The notes: generated from the letters alone by a model not told the origin. Shown: positions 37,151 through 51,152, counted from the first letter of the stretch. The stretch: 64,000 bases of DNA from Chionoecetes opilio (GCA_016584305.1 JACEEZ010007115.1:199101-263100); one strand, 5' to 3'. Program-made: numbers and translations.

Positions 37151-39369
37151 TTTTAGAAAAATTTTGGCACCTATAAAGTATTTAAATTAAGCTAAAAAAA
37201 TGAAGAGTGGGGGTTTATTATTGGGATACAACGGTTATTGAAGCGTTTTTTTTAAAGTTTCTTGTAAACGTAGCTTTTTATTGTATATTTTACAAGTATT
37301 TTAAAATTTATAATTTTCTAAAAACCCCTTTAAAATGTAGGGGTTTTAAAATGTTTTTAAGGCTAGTTATAAATTGATATTTTGGGTTTTTTTCCCTAAA
37401 AAATTTGGAAAGTAAAAAACCCTTTTTTTAGAAAAATTTTGCCCTTTAAAATTAGTTTACATTACTTTAAAGCTAAAAAATAGGGAGTAATGGTTATTTA
37501 TTGTTATAAAAAGGTATATTGAAAAAACGTTTTCATATTTTTCTTGAAAACAAATAGGGGCTTTTGGGATATATAAAAGTAGTTTTTTTATCATATTGCT
37601 ATAAACCCATAAAAGTAGTTTTTTTCAATGATATTACTATTTATCGGTGTAATAGCATTTTTTCCCACAAATTTTGAAGTATAAAATCCTCTTTTAGAAT
37701 AATTTGCACCAAAGTAGTTTACATTACATTAAGCTATTAGATAGAAGAGTAAGAGGTTATTTATTGTGATATAACGGTATATTGCAAGCGTTTTTCATAG
37801 TTTCTTCTAAACTGTAGCGTTATTGTATATATACAAGTAGTTTTACTTATTATATTGCTATAAACCAAAAATAATGTGTTTTCAATTATTGTACCTAGTT
37901 ATCAGTGATATATAGCTGTTTTCCTACAAATTGAAGTATAAAATCCTCTTTTTAGAATAATTTGCACCTATAAGTAGCTTACATTACATTAAGCTATTAA
38001 ATAGAAGAGTAAGAGGTTATTTATTGTGATATAACGGTATATTGCAAGCATTTTTCATAGTTTCTTGTAAACTGTAGCGTCATTGTATATATACAAGTAG
38101 TTTTACTTATCATATTGCTATAAACCCATTAAATGTAGTGTTTTTAATGATATTAGCTATTTATCGGTGATATACAGCTGTTTTCCTACAAATTGAAGTA
38201 TAAAATCCTCTTTTTAGAATAATTTGCACCTATAAGTACCTTACATTACATTAAGCTATTAGATAGAAGAGTAAGAGGTTATTTATTGTGATATAACGGT
38301 ATATTGCAAGCGTTTTTCATAGTTTCTTCCAAACTGTAGCGTTATTGTATATATATACAAGTAGTTTTACTTATTATATTGCTATAAACCCATAAAATGT
38401 AGTGTTTTCAATGATTTTAGCTAGTTATCAGTGATACTGGTAATGTGTATACAGTATAGTTTCTTGCACCTATAAGTGATTTGCAACTCACTATGATTTT
38501 GGGTTTCATAACCCAAAAAATGTAGTGTTTTCAATGATTTTAGCTAGTTATCAGTGAAGAGTGGTTTTTTCTACAAATTGAAGTATATTTCTTTATATCT
38601 GTAGCTAAATAGCTTTTTATATTTATTACAACTATATTTTACAAAATTAATAGCTAGAAATATGTATTTTTCATGTATTTAGATATCAATTTTAATCTTA
38701 AAAACAATGTTTTTTCAAGTATTTTAATGTATTTTTGAAAGGCTAAATAATGTCGAAATTTGACATTATTCAGCACTTTTACACAACTATATTTTACAAT
38801 GTTATGAGCTAAAAATATGTATTTATCATGATATTTTGGTATCAATTTTAATCTTAAAAACAACGTTTTTTCAAGTGTTTTAATGTATTTTTGAAAGCCT
38901 AAAAAATGTCGAAATTTAACATTATTTAGCACTTTAACGGAACTATATTTTACAATATTATGAGCTTAAAATATGTATTTTTCATGAAATTTATGTACCA
39001 ATTTTATTCGTAGAAACAACGTTTTTTCAAGTGTTTTAATGTATTTTTGAAGGGCTAAAAAATGACGAAAATTGACATTATTCAGCCCTTTTTTTGAAAG
39101 AGAAATTCTAAATTTGGAATTATAGTTGTTTTCGTTAGAAATTTCTATTTTAAACTACTGTAAGCTTATAATAGGACTTTGAGACTCTATATTGTGATTC
39201 AATTATATATTATACGTGTTTTTCATAGTTTCTTCTTAATTGTAGTTTTATATCATTAATAGAAGGAATTTACCTTATGATAATGTATTATACCCTCAAA
39301 ATGTGTTCTTTTCAATGATTTTACCTAGTTATTGTGATATATAGCTGTTTCCTAAAAATTTGAAGTTAA
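37151..39369 (-). repeat. Arm B unit V6: about 5 Y1, X about 38600-39088, Y2 39089-39369 (cut by gap)
   Basis: Error-rich until about 37720, then clean. A rearranged stub lies between two Y1 monomers at 38437-38515. The Y2 runs into the N gap. Confidence 0.88.
38437..38515. other. Scrambled segment between Y1 monomers
   Basis: After gctagttatcagtgatac the sequence tggtaatgtgtatacagt does not match the Y1 module. It picks up satellite words (tttcttg, gcacctataagtg) in the wrong spacing before returning to the family at aacccaaaaaatgtagtg. About 80 bp replace most of one monomer. Either a complex rearrangement or an assembly seam; the surrounding sequence is clean. Confidence 0.7.
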
Positions 39370-39859
39370 NNNNNNNNNNNNNNNNNNNNNNNNNNNNNNN
39401 NNNNNNNNNNNNNNNNNNNNNNNNNNNNNNNNNNNNNNNNNNNNNNNNNNNNNNNNNNNNNNNNNNNNNNNNNNNNNNNNNNNNNNNNNNNNNNNNNNNN
39501 NNNNNNNNNNNNNNNNNNNNNNNNNNNNNNNNNNNNNNNNNNNNNNNNNNNNNNNNNNNNNNNNNNNNNNNNNNNNNNNNNNNNNNNNNNNNNNNNNNNN
39601 NNNNNNNNNNNNNNNNNNNNNNNNNNNNNNNNNNNNNNNNNNNNNNNNNNNNNNNNNNNNNNNNNNNNNNNNNNNNNNNNNNNNNNNNNNNNNNNNNNNN
39701 NNNNNNNNNNNNNNNNNNNNNNNNNNNNNNNNNNNNNNNNNNNNNNNNNNNNNNNNNNNNNNNNNNNNNNNNNNNNNNNNNNNNNNNNNNNNNNNNNNNN
39801 NNNNNNNNNNNNNNNNNNNNNNNNNNNNNNNNNNNNNNNNNNNNNNNNNNNNNNNNNNN
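39370..39859. other. Assembly gap, 490 N
   Basis: Run of N between a Y2 module and a Y1 monomer. The flanks belong to the same satellite orientation, so the missing part is probably more of the array. Confidence 0.99.
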
Positions 39860-42067
39860 ATTAATTTTACTATCATTTGCTATAAACCCATAAAATTTAG
39901 TGTTTTCAATGATATTAGCTATTTATCGGCGATATATAGCTGTTTTCCTACAAATTGAAGTATAAAATCCTCTTTTTAGAATAATTTGCACTTATAAGTA
40001 CCTTACATTACATTAAGCTATTAGATAGAAGAGTAAGAGGTTATTTATTGTGATATAACGGTATATTGCAAGCGTTTTTCATAGTTTCTTCTAAACTGTA
40101 GCGTTATTGTATATATACAAGTAGTTTTACTTATTATATTGCTATAAACCCATAAAATGTAGTGTTTTCAATGATTTTAGCTAGTTATCAGTGATATATA
40201 GCTGTTTTTATACAAATTGAAGTATAAAATCCTCTTTTTAGAATAATTTGCACCTATAAGTAGCTTACATTACATTAAGTCATTAAATAGAAGAGTAAGA
40301 GGTTATTTATTGTGATATAACGGTATATTGCAAGCATTTTTCATAGTTTCTTGTAAACTGTAGCGTCATTGTATATATACAAGTAGTTTTACTTATCATG
40401 TTGCTATAAACCCATAAAATGTAGTGTTTTCAATGATATTAGCTATTTTTCGGTGATATACAGCTGTTTTCCTAAAAATTGAAGCATAAAATCCTCTTTT
40501 TAGAATAATTTGCACCTATAAGTAGCTTATTACATTAAGCTATTAAATAGAAGAGTAAGAGGTTATTTATTGTGATATAACGGTATATTGCAAGTGTTTT
40601 TCATAGTTTCTTCTAAACTGTAGCGTTATTGTATATATACAAGTAGTTTTACTTATTATATTTCTATAAACCCATAAAATGTAGTGTTTTCAATGATTTT
40701 AGCTAGTTATCAGTGATATATAGCTGTTTTCCTACAAATTGAAGTATAAAATCCTCTTTTTAGAATAATTTGCACCTATAAGTAGGTTACATTACATTAA
40801 GCTATTAAATAGAAGAGTAAGAAGTTATTTATTGTGATATAACGGTATATTGCAAGCGTTTGTCATAGTTTCTTTTAAACTGTAGCGTTATTGTAAATAT
40901 ACAAGTAGTTTTACTTATTATATTGCTATAAACCCATAAAATGTAGTGTTTTCAATGATTTTAGCTAGTTATCAGTGATATATAGCTTTTTTCCTACAAA
41001 TTGATGTATAAAATCCTCTTTTTAGGGTAATTTGCACCTATCAGTAGCTTACATTACATTAAGCTAATAAATAGAAGAGTAATAGGTTATTTATTGTGAT
41101 AAAACGGTATATTGCAAGCGTTTTTCATAGTTTCTTGTAAACTGTAGCGCTATTGTATATATACAAGTAGTTTTACTGATCATATTGCTATAAACCCAAA
41201 AAATGTAGTGTTTGCAATGATTTTAGCTAGATATCAGTAAAGAGTGTTTTTTTTCTACAAATTGAAGTATATTTCTTTATATCTGTAGCTAAATAGCTTT
41301 TTATATATGCGACAACTACATTTTACAAAATTAATAGCTAGAAATATGTATTTTTCATGTATTCAGATATCAATTTTAATCTTAAAAACAATGTTTTTTC
41401 AAGTATTTTAATGTATTTTTGAAAGGCTAAATAATGTCGAAATTTGACATTATTCAGCACTTTTACACAAATATATTTTACAATGTTATGAGCTAAAAAT
41501 ATGTATTTTTCATGATATTTTGGTATCAATTTTAATCTTAAAAACAATGTTTTTTCAAGTGTTTTAATATATTTTTGAAAGCCTAAAAAATGTCGAAATT
41601 TGACATTATTCAGCACTTTTACGCAACTATATTTTACAATATTATGAGCTTAAAATATGTATTTTTCATGAAATTTATGTACCAATTTTATTCGTAGTAA
41701 CAACGTTTTTTCAAGTGTTTTAATGTATTTTTGAAGGGCTAAAAAATGACGTAAATTGACATTATTCAGCCCTTTTTTTGATAGAGAAATTCTAAATTTG
41801 GAATTATTGTTGTTTTCGTTAGAAATTTCTATTTTAAACTACTGTAAGCTTATAATAGGAGTTTGAGACTCTATATTGTGATACAATTGTACATTATACG
41901 TGTTTTTCATAGTTTCTTCTTAATTGTAGTGTTATATCATTAATAGAAGGAATTTACCTTATGATAATGCATTATACCCTCAAAATGTGTTCTTTTCAAT
42001 GATTTTACCTAGTTATCGGTGATATATAGCTGTTTTCCTACAACTTGAAGTTAACAATCCTTTTTTT
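39860..42067 (-). repeat. Arm B unit V7: about 5 Y1, X about 41285-41772, Y2 41773-42067
   Basis: Clean. The terminal Y1 before the X block has the gatcatattg variant, as in the other units. Confidence 0.93.
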
Positions 42068-44936
42068 AGAATAATTTGCACCTATAAGTAGCTTACATTA
42101 CATTAAGCTAATAAATAGAAGAGTAAGAGGTTATTTATTGTGATATAACGGTATATTGCAAGCGTTTTTCATAGTTTCTTGTAAACTGTAGCGTTATTGT
42201 ATATATACAAGTAGTTTTACTTATCATGTTGCTATAAACCCATAAAATGTAGTGTTTTCAATGATATTAGCTATTTATCGGTGATATATAGCTGTTTTCC
42301 TACAAATTGAAGTATAAAATCCTCTTTTTAGAATAATTTGCACCTATAAGTACCTTACATTACATTAAGCTATTAGATAGAAGAGTAAGAGGTTATTTAT
42401 TGTGATATAACGGTATATTGCAAGCGTTTTTCATAGTTTCTTCTAAACTGTAGCGTTATTGTATATATACAAGTAGTTTTACTTATTATATTGCTATAAA
42501 CCAAAAATAATGTGTTTTCAATTATTTTAGCTAGTTATCAGTGATATATAGCTGTTTTCCTACAAATTGAGGTATAAAATCCTCTTTTTAGAATAATTTG
42601 CACCTATAAGTAGCTTACATTACATTAAGCTATTAAATAGAAGAGTAAGAGGTTATTTATTGTGATATAACGGTATATTGCAAGCATTTTTAATAGTTTC
42701 TTGTAAACTGTAGCGTCATTGTATATATAAAAGTAGTTTTACTTATCATATTGCTATAAACCCATAAAATGTAGTGTTTTCAATGATATTAGCTATTTAT
42801 CGGTGATATACAGCTGTTTTCCTAAAAATTGAAGTATAAAATCCTCTTTTTAGAATAATTTGCACCTATATGTAGCTTACATTACATTAAGCTATTAAAT
42901 AGAAGAGTAAGAGGTTATTTATTGTGATATAACGGTATATTGCAAGCATTTTTCATAGTTTCTTGTAAACTGTAGCGTCATTGTATATATACAAGTAGAT
43001 TTACTTATCATATTGCTATAAACCCATAAAATGTAGTGTTTTCAATGATATTAGCTATTTATCGGTTATATACAGCTGTTTTCCTAAAAATTGAGGTATA
43101 AAATCCTCTTTTTAGAATAATTTCCACCTATAAGTACGTTAAATTACATTAAGCTATTAAATAGAAGAGTAAGAGGTTATTTATTGTGATATAACGGTAT
43201 ATTGCAAGCGTTTTTCATAGTTTCTTCCAAACTGTAGCGTTATTGTATATATACAAGTAGTTTTACTTATTATATTGCTATAAACCCATAAAATGTAGTG
43301 TTTTCAATGATTTTAGCTAGTTATCAGTGATATATAGCTTTTTTCCTACAAATTGAAGTATAAAATCCTCTTTTTAGAATAATTTGCACCTATAAGTAGC
43401 TTACATTACATTAAGCTAATAAATAGAAGAGTAATAGGTTATTTATTGTGATATAAAGGTATATTGCAAGCGTTTTTCATAGTTTCTTGTAAACTATAGC
43501 GCTATTGTATATATACAAGTAGTTTTACTGATCATATTGCTATAAACCCATAAATGTAGTGTTTTCAATGATATTAGCTATTTATCGGTGATATATAGCA
43601 GTTTTCCTACAAATTGAAGTATAAAATCCTCTTTTTAGAACAATTTGCACCTATAAGTAGCTTACATTACATTAAGCTATTAAATAAAAGATTAGGATGT
43701 TATTTATTGTGATATAACGGTATATTATAAGCGTTTTTCATAGTTTCTTCTAAACTGTAGCGTTATTGTATATATACATTTAGTTTTACTTATTATATTG
43801 CTATAAACCCATAAAATGTAGTGTTTTCAATGATTTTAGCTAGTTATCGGTGATATATAGCTGTTTTCCTACAAATTGAAGAATAAAATCCTCTTTTTAG
43901 AATAATTTGCACCTATAAGTAGCTTACATTACATTAAGCTATTAAATAGAAGAGTCAGAGGTTATTTATTGTGATAAAACGGTATATTGCAAGCGTTTTT
44001 CATAGTTTCTTGTAAACTGTAGCGCTATTGTATATATACAAGTAGTTTTACTGATCATATTGCTATAAACCCAAAAAATGTAGTGTTTTCAATGATTTTA
44101 GCTAGATATCAGTAAAGAGTGGGTTTTTTCTACAAATTGAAGTATATTTCTTTATATCTGTAGCTAAATAGCTTTTTATATATGCTACAACTACATTTTA
44201 CAAAATTAATAGCTAGAAATATGTATTTTTCATGTATTCAGATATCAATTTTAATCTTAAAAACAATGTTTTTTTCAAGTATTTTAATGTATTTTTGAAA
44301 GGCTAAATAATGTCGAAATTTGACATTATTCAGCACTTTTACACAACTATATTTTACAATGTTATGAGCTAAAAATATGTATTTTTCATGATATTTTGGT
44401 ATCAATTTTAATCTTAAAAACAATGTTTTTTCAAGTGTTTTAATATATTTTTGAAAGCCTAAAAAATGTCGAAATTTGACATTATTCACACTTTTACGAA
44501 CTATATTTTACAATATTATGAGCTTAAAATAGTATTTTTCATGAATTTATGTACCAATTTTATTCGTAATTAACAACGTTTTTTCAAGTGTTTTAATGTA
44601 TTTTTGAGGGCTAAAAAATGACCGTAAATTGACATTATTCAGCCTTTTTTTGATAGAGAATTCTAATTTGGAATTATTGTTGTTTTTCGTTAGAAATTTC
44701 TAATTTAAACACTGTAACTTATAACTATGAGTTGGAGACTATATTGTGATACAATTGTACTTTATACGTGTTTTTCATAGTTTCTTCTTAATTGTAGTGT
44801 TATATCATTAATAGAAGGAATTTACCTTATGATAATGCTTATACCCTCAAAATGTGTTCTTTTCAATGATTTTACCTAGTTATCGGTGATATATAGCTGT
44901 TTTCCTACAACTTGAAGTTAACAATCCTTTTTTTAG
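42068..44936 (-). repeat. Arm B unit V8: about 8 Y1, X about 44160-44644, Y2 44645-44936
   Basis: Clean except for scattered single-base losses around 44485-44720. The distance from the preceding X block (about 2876 bp) exceeds that of the shortest unit by six 262-bp steps. Confidence 0.92.
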
Positions 44937-47570
44937 AATAATTTGCACCTATAAGTAGCTTACATTACATTAAGCTAACAAATAGAAGAGTAAGAGGTTA
45001 TTTATTGTGATATAACGGTATATTGCAAGCGTTTTTCATAGTTTCTTGTAAACTGTAGCGTTATTGTATATATACAAGTAGTTTTACTTATCATGTTGCT
45101 ATAAACCCATAAAATGTAGTGTTTTCAATGATATTAGCTATTTATCGGTGATATATAGCTGTTTTCCTACAAATTGAAGTATAAAATCCTCTTTTTAGAA
45201 TAATTTGCACCTATAAGTACCTTACATTACATTAAGCTATTATATAGAAGAGTAAGAGGTTATTTATTGTGATATAACGGTATATTGCAAGCGTTTTTCA
45301 TAGTTTCTTCCAAACTGTAGCGTTATTGTTTATATATACAAGTAGTTTTACTTATTATATTGCTATAAACCCATAAAATGTAGTGTTTTCAATGATTTTA
45401 GCTAGTTATCAGTGATATATAGCTTTTTTCCTACAAATTGAAGTATAAAATCCTCTTTTTAGAATAATTTACACCTATAAGTAGCTTACATTACATTAAG
45501 CTATTAAATAGAAGAGTAAGAGGTTATTTATTGTGATATAACGGTATATTGCAAGCGTTTTTCATAGTTTCTTCTAAACTGTAGCGTTATTGTATATATA
45601 CAAGTAGTTTTACTTATCATATTGCTATAAACCCATAAAATGTAGTGTTTTCAATGATTTTAGCTAGTTATTGGTGATATATAGCTGTTTTCCTACAAAT
45701 TGAAGAATAAAATCCTCTTTTTAGAATAATTTGCACCTATAAGCAGCTTACATTACATTAAGCTATAAATAGAAGAGTCAGAGGTTATTTATTGTATATA
45801 ACGGTATATTGCAAGCGTTTTTCATAGTTTCTTCTAAACTGTAGCGTTATTGTATATATACAAGTATTTTTACTTTTTATTTTGCTATAAAAACCCAAAA
45901 AAGGGTTGTTTAAATTTTTAGTTTTTTTATCGTGATATAAGTTTTTTCCTACAAATTAAAGTAAAAAATTTCCTTTTTTTGGAATAATTTGCACCTTAAG
46001 TATTTTACAACTTAAGCATTAAATAGAAGAGAAAGAGGTTATTTTTTTTGTGATTAAGGGTTTATATTGAAAATTCTTTTTCATAGTTTTTTTTAAAATG
46101 TAGCTTTATTGTATATATAAAAAGTATTTTTACTTATAAAATTCTAAAAACCCAAAAAATGTAGTTTTTCAATGATTTTAGCTATTTATCGGTGATATAA
46201 GCTGTTTTCCAAAAAATTGAAGTATAAAATCCTCTTTTTAGAAAAATTTTGGCACCTATAAATGGGTTACATTCTTTAAGCTTTTAATAAAAGGGAGTAA
46301 GGGGTTTAATTTTGTGTTTAAAACCGGTATTTTGAAAGGGTTTTTAAAAAGGGTTCCCTTTTTTAAACTGTAGCGTTATTGAAATATACAAGTATTTTTA
46401 CTTTTTATATTGCTAAAAAAACCCAAAAAATTTATTTTTTCCCCCAATAAATTTAGCAATTTATAGGGATATATAGTTTTTTTTTACAAATTAAAAGAAA
46501 TAAAATCCTTTTTTTGGAAAAAATTTCCCCATAAGTACTCCCATTAAAATTAAGTAAAAATAGAAGAGAAAGGTTATTTATTGTGATAAAAGGTATATTG
46601 AAAGCGTTTTTAATAGTTTCTTGTAAACGGGTAGCGCTTTGTAATATACAAGTATTTTTAGGTTTTAATATTCTAAAAACCCCAAAAAAAATTTTAGTTT
46701 TTTAAATGATTTAGCTAGATATAGTGAAGAGGGGGTTTTTTTCTACAAATTGAAGTATATTCTTTATATCTGTAGCAAAATAGCTTTTTATATTTGTACA
46801 ATTTTAATTTTTAAAAAAATTAATAGCTAGAAATATGATTTTTATGTTTTTAAGATATAAATTTTAATCTTAAAAAAAATGTTTTTTCAAGTATTTTGGG
46901 GGTTTTTTTGAAAGGCTAAAAAAATGTCAAAATTTTAAACATTTTTCAGCACTTTTACACAAACTATATTTACAATTTTAGGGAGCAAAAATAGTTTTTT
47001 CATGATATTTTGGTATCAATTTAATTTTAAAAAAACAACTTTTTTTTAAGTTTTTTAAGATTTTTGAAACCCTAAAAAATGTCAAAAATTTATTTATTCA
47101 ATTTTTTTACGCAACTTATTTTCCCAATATTATGAGTTTAAAATATGAAATTTTTCAGGGAAAATTTTTTGCTACCAATTTTTTTAGTAGAAAAAAACGT
47201 TTTTTCAAGTTTTTTAATGATTTTTGATGGGCTAAAAAATGACAAAAATTTTGCCCATTTTTCACCCCTTTTTTTTGATGGGAAAAAATTCTAAATGGGG
47301 AAATTATAGTTGTTTCGTTAAAAATTTTCTATTTAAATTACTTAAGCTTATTTTAGGAGTTTGAGACTCTATATTGTATAAAATTGGACCCTTTTACGTG
47401 TTTTTTCATAGTTTTTTCTTAATTGTAGTGTTATATCATTAATAGAAGGAATTTACCTTTTTGATAATGCATTATACCCTCCCAAAAAGGTTCTTTTCAA
47501 AGATTTTTCCTAGTTATCCCCCTTTTAATATAGCGTTTTCCTCAACTTTTAAGTTTAAAAACCCTTTTTT
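44937..47570 (-). repeat. Arm B unit V9: about 7 Y1, X about 46750-47267, Y2 about 47268-47570
   Basis: Clean to about 45865, then error-rich. X and Y2 tags (tagctagaaatatg near 46823, atatcattaatagaagg near 47432) are readable. Confidence 0.8.
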
Positions 47571-48370
47571 TTGAATAAAATTTTCACCTTTTAGGAAACC
47601 CTTTCATTTTCATTAAGGCCCAAAAAATAGAAGAGTAAGAGTTTTATTTTGGATATAACGGTTTTATTGCAAGCGTTTTTCATGTTTTTTGTAAAATTTT
47701 AGCGTTATTTTATATATACAAGTAGTTTTTCTTATCATGTTGAAAAAAACCCCTAAAATGTAGTGTTTTTAATGATATTAGTATTTATCGGGATATATAG
47801 CTGTTTTTCCCACAAATTTAAGAAAAATCCCTTTTTTTGAATAATTTTCACCTATAAGTTTTAAACCCTTTCAAATTTCATTAAAACTATTAATAGAAAA
47901 GTAAGAGGGGTTTTTATTGGGGATTAAAAGGGATATTGGGAAAGGGGTTTTTATCGTTTTTTTAAAATTAGCGTATTTTTTTATTACAAGTAGTTTTACT
48001 TATTATATTTTCTATTAAAACCCCAAAAAAAAGTAGTGTTTTCAAATTTTAAATTATCAGTGAAATTTTTTTCCCACCCAAATTTAATATAAATTTTTTT
48101 TAAAATCCTTGTAGCTTTTTAAATTAAACTTTGGGGTTTTTAAATTTTTTTAAAACAAAATTTTTAAAATTTTTTAGCTTTTAAAAAATTTGTATTTTTC
48201 AAAAAATTTTTAGATTTAATTTTAAACCAAAAAAATTGTTTTTCAAATTTTTTGTATTTTTGAAAGGGCTAAAAATTGAAATTTTCTTTTTTCAGCAAAA
48301 TTTTTTACAAAAAACTTATTTTACAAATTTAAAAGCTAAAAAATTTTGTATTTTTCATGTATTTTGGTAT
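45870..48370. other. Second error-rich stretch
   Basis: Same kind of homopolymer expansion and base replacement as 27190-37720, beginning within one monomer at about 45867 and ending abruptly near 48370 inside an X block. Monomer spacing is roughly retained. Confidence 0.82.
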
Positions 48371-48910
48371 CAAATTTTTAAATCTTAAAAACAACGTTTT
48401 TTCAAGTGTTTTAATGAATTTTTGAAAGCCTAAAAAATGTCGAAATTTGACATTATTCAGCACTTTAACGGAACTATATTTTACAATATTATGAGCTTAA
48501 AATATGTATTTTTCATGAAATTTATGTACCAATTTTATTCGTAGAAACAACGTTTTTTCAAGTGTTTTAATGTATTTTTGACGGGCTAAAAAATGACGAA
48601 AATTGACAATATTCAGCCTTTTTTTGATAGAGAAATTCTAAATTTGGAATTATAGTTGTTTTCGTTAGAAATTTCTATTTTAAACTACTGTAAGCTTATA
48701 ATAGGAGTTTGAGACTCTATATTGTGATATAATTGTATATTATACGTGTTTTTCATAGTTTCTTCTTAATTGTAGTTTTATATCATTAATAGAAGGAATT
48801 TACCTTATGATAATGTATTATACCCTCAAAATGTGTTCTTTTCAATGATTTTACCTAGTTATTAGTGATATATAGCTGTTTTCCTACAAATTGAAGTTAA
48901 CAATCCTTTT
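47571..48910 (-). repeat. Arm B unit V10: about 2 Y1, X about 48100-48620, Y2 48621-48910
   Basis: Short unit; the Y1 part and first X are error-rich, and the second and third X and the Y2 are clean. Confidence 0.8.
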
Positions 48911-50756
48911 TTTAGAATAATTTGCACCTATAAGGTAGCTTACATTACATTAAGCTAATAAATAAAAGAGTAAGAGGTTATTTAGTGTGTTATAACGGTA
49001 AATTGCAAGCGTTTTCATAGTTTCTTGTAAACTGTAGCGTTATTGTATATATACAAGTAGTTTTACTTATCATATTGCTATAAACCATAAAATGTAGTGT
49101 TTTCAATGATATTAGCTATTTATCGGTGATATACAGCTGTTTTCCTAAAAATTGAAGAATAAAATCATCTTTTTAGAATAATTTGCACCTATAAGTAGCT
49201 TATATTAAATTTAGCTATTAAATAGAAGAGTAAGATATTATTTATAGTGATATAAACGGTATATTGCAAGTGTTTTCATAGTTTCTTCTAAACTGTAGCG
49301 TTATGTATATATACAAGTAGTTTTACTTATTATATTTCTATAAACCCATAAAATGTAGTGTTTTCAATGATTTTAGCTAGTTATCAGTGATATATAGCTT
49401 TTTCCTACAAATTGAAGTATAAATCCTCTTTTTAGAATAATTGCACCTATAAGTAGGTACATTACATTAAGCTATTAAATAGAAGAGTAAGAGGTTATTT
49501 ATTGTGATATAACGGTATATTGAAAAGCGTTTTCATAGTTTCTTTTAAACTGTAGCGTTATGTTAAATATACAAGTAGTTTTATTTATTATATTGCTATA
49601 AAACCCATAAAATTTAGTGTTAAATGATTTTAGCTAGTTATCAGTGATATATAGCTTTTTTCCTACAAATTGAAGTATAAAATCCTCTTTTAAAAATAAT
49701 TTGCCCTATAAGTAGCTTACATTACATTAAGCAAATAAATAGAAGAGTAATAGGTTATTTTTGTGATAAAATGGTATATTGCAAGCGTTTTTCATAGTTA
49801 CTTGTAAACTGTAGCGCTATTGTATATATACAAGTCGTTTTACTGATATATTGCTATAAACCCAAAAAATGTAGTGTTTTCAATGATTTTAGTAGATATC
49901 AGTGAAGAGTGGTTTTTTTCTACAAATTAAAGTATTTTTTCTTTATATCTGTAGCTAAATAGCTTTTTATATATGCTACAACTATTTTTTACAAAATTAA
50001 TAGCTAGAAATATGTTTTTTTCATGTATTTAGATATCAATTTTAATCTTAAAAACAATTTTTTCAAGTATTTTAATGTATTTTTGAAAGGCTAAATAATG
50101 TCGAAATTTGACATTTTTCAGCACTTTTACACAACTATATTTTACAATTTTATGAGCTAAAAATATGTATTTTTCATGATATTTTGGTATCAATTTTAAT
50201 CTTAAAAACAACGTTTTTCAAGTGTTTTAATGAATTTTTGAAAGCCTAAAAAATGTCGAAATTTGACATTATTCAGCATTTTTACGCAACTATATTTTAC
50301 AATATTATGAGCTTAAAATATGTATTTTCATGAAATTTATGTACCAATTTTATTCGTAGAAAAACGTTTTTTCAAGTGTTTTAATGTATTTGAAGGGATA
50401 AAAAATGACGAAAATTGCATTATTCACCCCTTTTTTTTGATAGAGAAATTCAAAATTTTGGGAAATTTATAGTTGTTCGTTAAAAATTCTATTTTAAACT
50501 ACTGTAAGCTTATAATAGAAGTTTGAGACTCTATATTGTGATACAATTGTATATTATACGTGTTTTTCATAGTTTCTTCTTAATTGTGTTTATATCATTA
50601 ATAGAAGGAATTTACCTTATGATAATGCATTATACCCTCAAAATGTGTTCTTTTAAAGATTTTACCTATTTATCGGTTTGGGGGGTTTTTTTTTTTTTTT
50701 TTGTAGCTTACAAAATTAATTAAAAAAAAAAGGGGTTTTTTTTTTTTAAAAAAAAT
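48911..50756 (-). repeat. Arm B unit V11: about 4 Y1, X about 49950-50430, Y2 50431-50756 (broken by gap)
   Basis: Y1 monomers have frequent one-base losses. The Y2 runs into a run of T (from about 50684) and low-complexity sequence that immediately precedes the N gap, probably an assembly end effect. Confidence 0.88.
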
Positions 50757-51152
50757 NNNNNNNNNNNNNNNNNNNNNNNNNNNNNNNNNNNNNNNNNNNN
50801 NNNNNNNNNNNNNNNNNNNNNNNNNNNNNNNNNNNNNNNNNNNNNNNNNNNNNNNNNNNNNNNNNNNNNNNNNNNNNNNNNNNNNNNNNNNNNNNNNNNN
50901 NNNNNNNNNNNNNNNNNNNNNNNNNNNNNNNNNNNNNNNNNNNNNNNNNNNNNNNNNNNNNNNNNNNNNNNNNNNNNNNNNNNNNNNNNNNNNNNNNNNN
51001 NNNNNNNNNNNNNNNNNNNNNNNNNNNNNNNNNNNNNNNNNNNNNNNNNNNNNNNNNNNNNNNNNNNNNNNNNNNNNNNNNNNNNNNNNNNNNNNNNNNN
51101 NNNNNNNNNNNNNNNNNNNNNNNNNNNNNNNNNNNNNNNNNNNNNNNNNNNN
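50757..51152. other. Assembly gap, 396 N
   Basis: Run of N between low-complexity satellite and the hAT transposase start. The body and the other end of the hAT element presumably lie here; a full-length autonomous hAT would need more than 396 bp, so the element is internally deleted or the gap size is nominal. Confidence 0.99.

Larger units (their letters stand above)
27190..37720. other. Error-rich consensus: satellite overrun by homopolymer-type changes
   Basis: Seen directly: repeated tags of the 262-bp monomer survive at roughly the expected spacing, but isolated bases are replaced or extended into runs of t, a, g or c (for example gggggtataaag for ggtgatatatag, and cccc/gggg runs that clean copies never have). 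The changes start and stop abruptly (about 27190 and about 37720). Inferred: poor consensus of long reads or collapsed repeat copies rather than biological decay. Reading frames inside, such as those around 30771-30962 and 31421-31612, should not be annotated. Confidence 0.85.

Noticed and set aside
38654..38932. The - strand reading frames in arm B X blocks (also 21766-21975, 41338-41616, 44238-44489, 50029-50211, 52848-53126)
   Set aside because: Reverse-orientation copies of the same X monomer frame; not supported as genes.
39352..39893. Reading frames across the N gap (also 50670-51328)
   Set aside because: Most of their length is unknown sequence. Only the 30 residues next to the second gap, MDKFVIKKRK onward, have independent support.
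1..40000. Whole-window palindrome from a foldback sequencing artefact
   Set aside because: The arms around 20056 are not mirror images: X is amplified in one and Y1 in the other, so they cannot be two strands of the same molecule.
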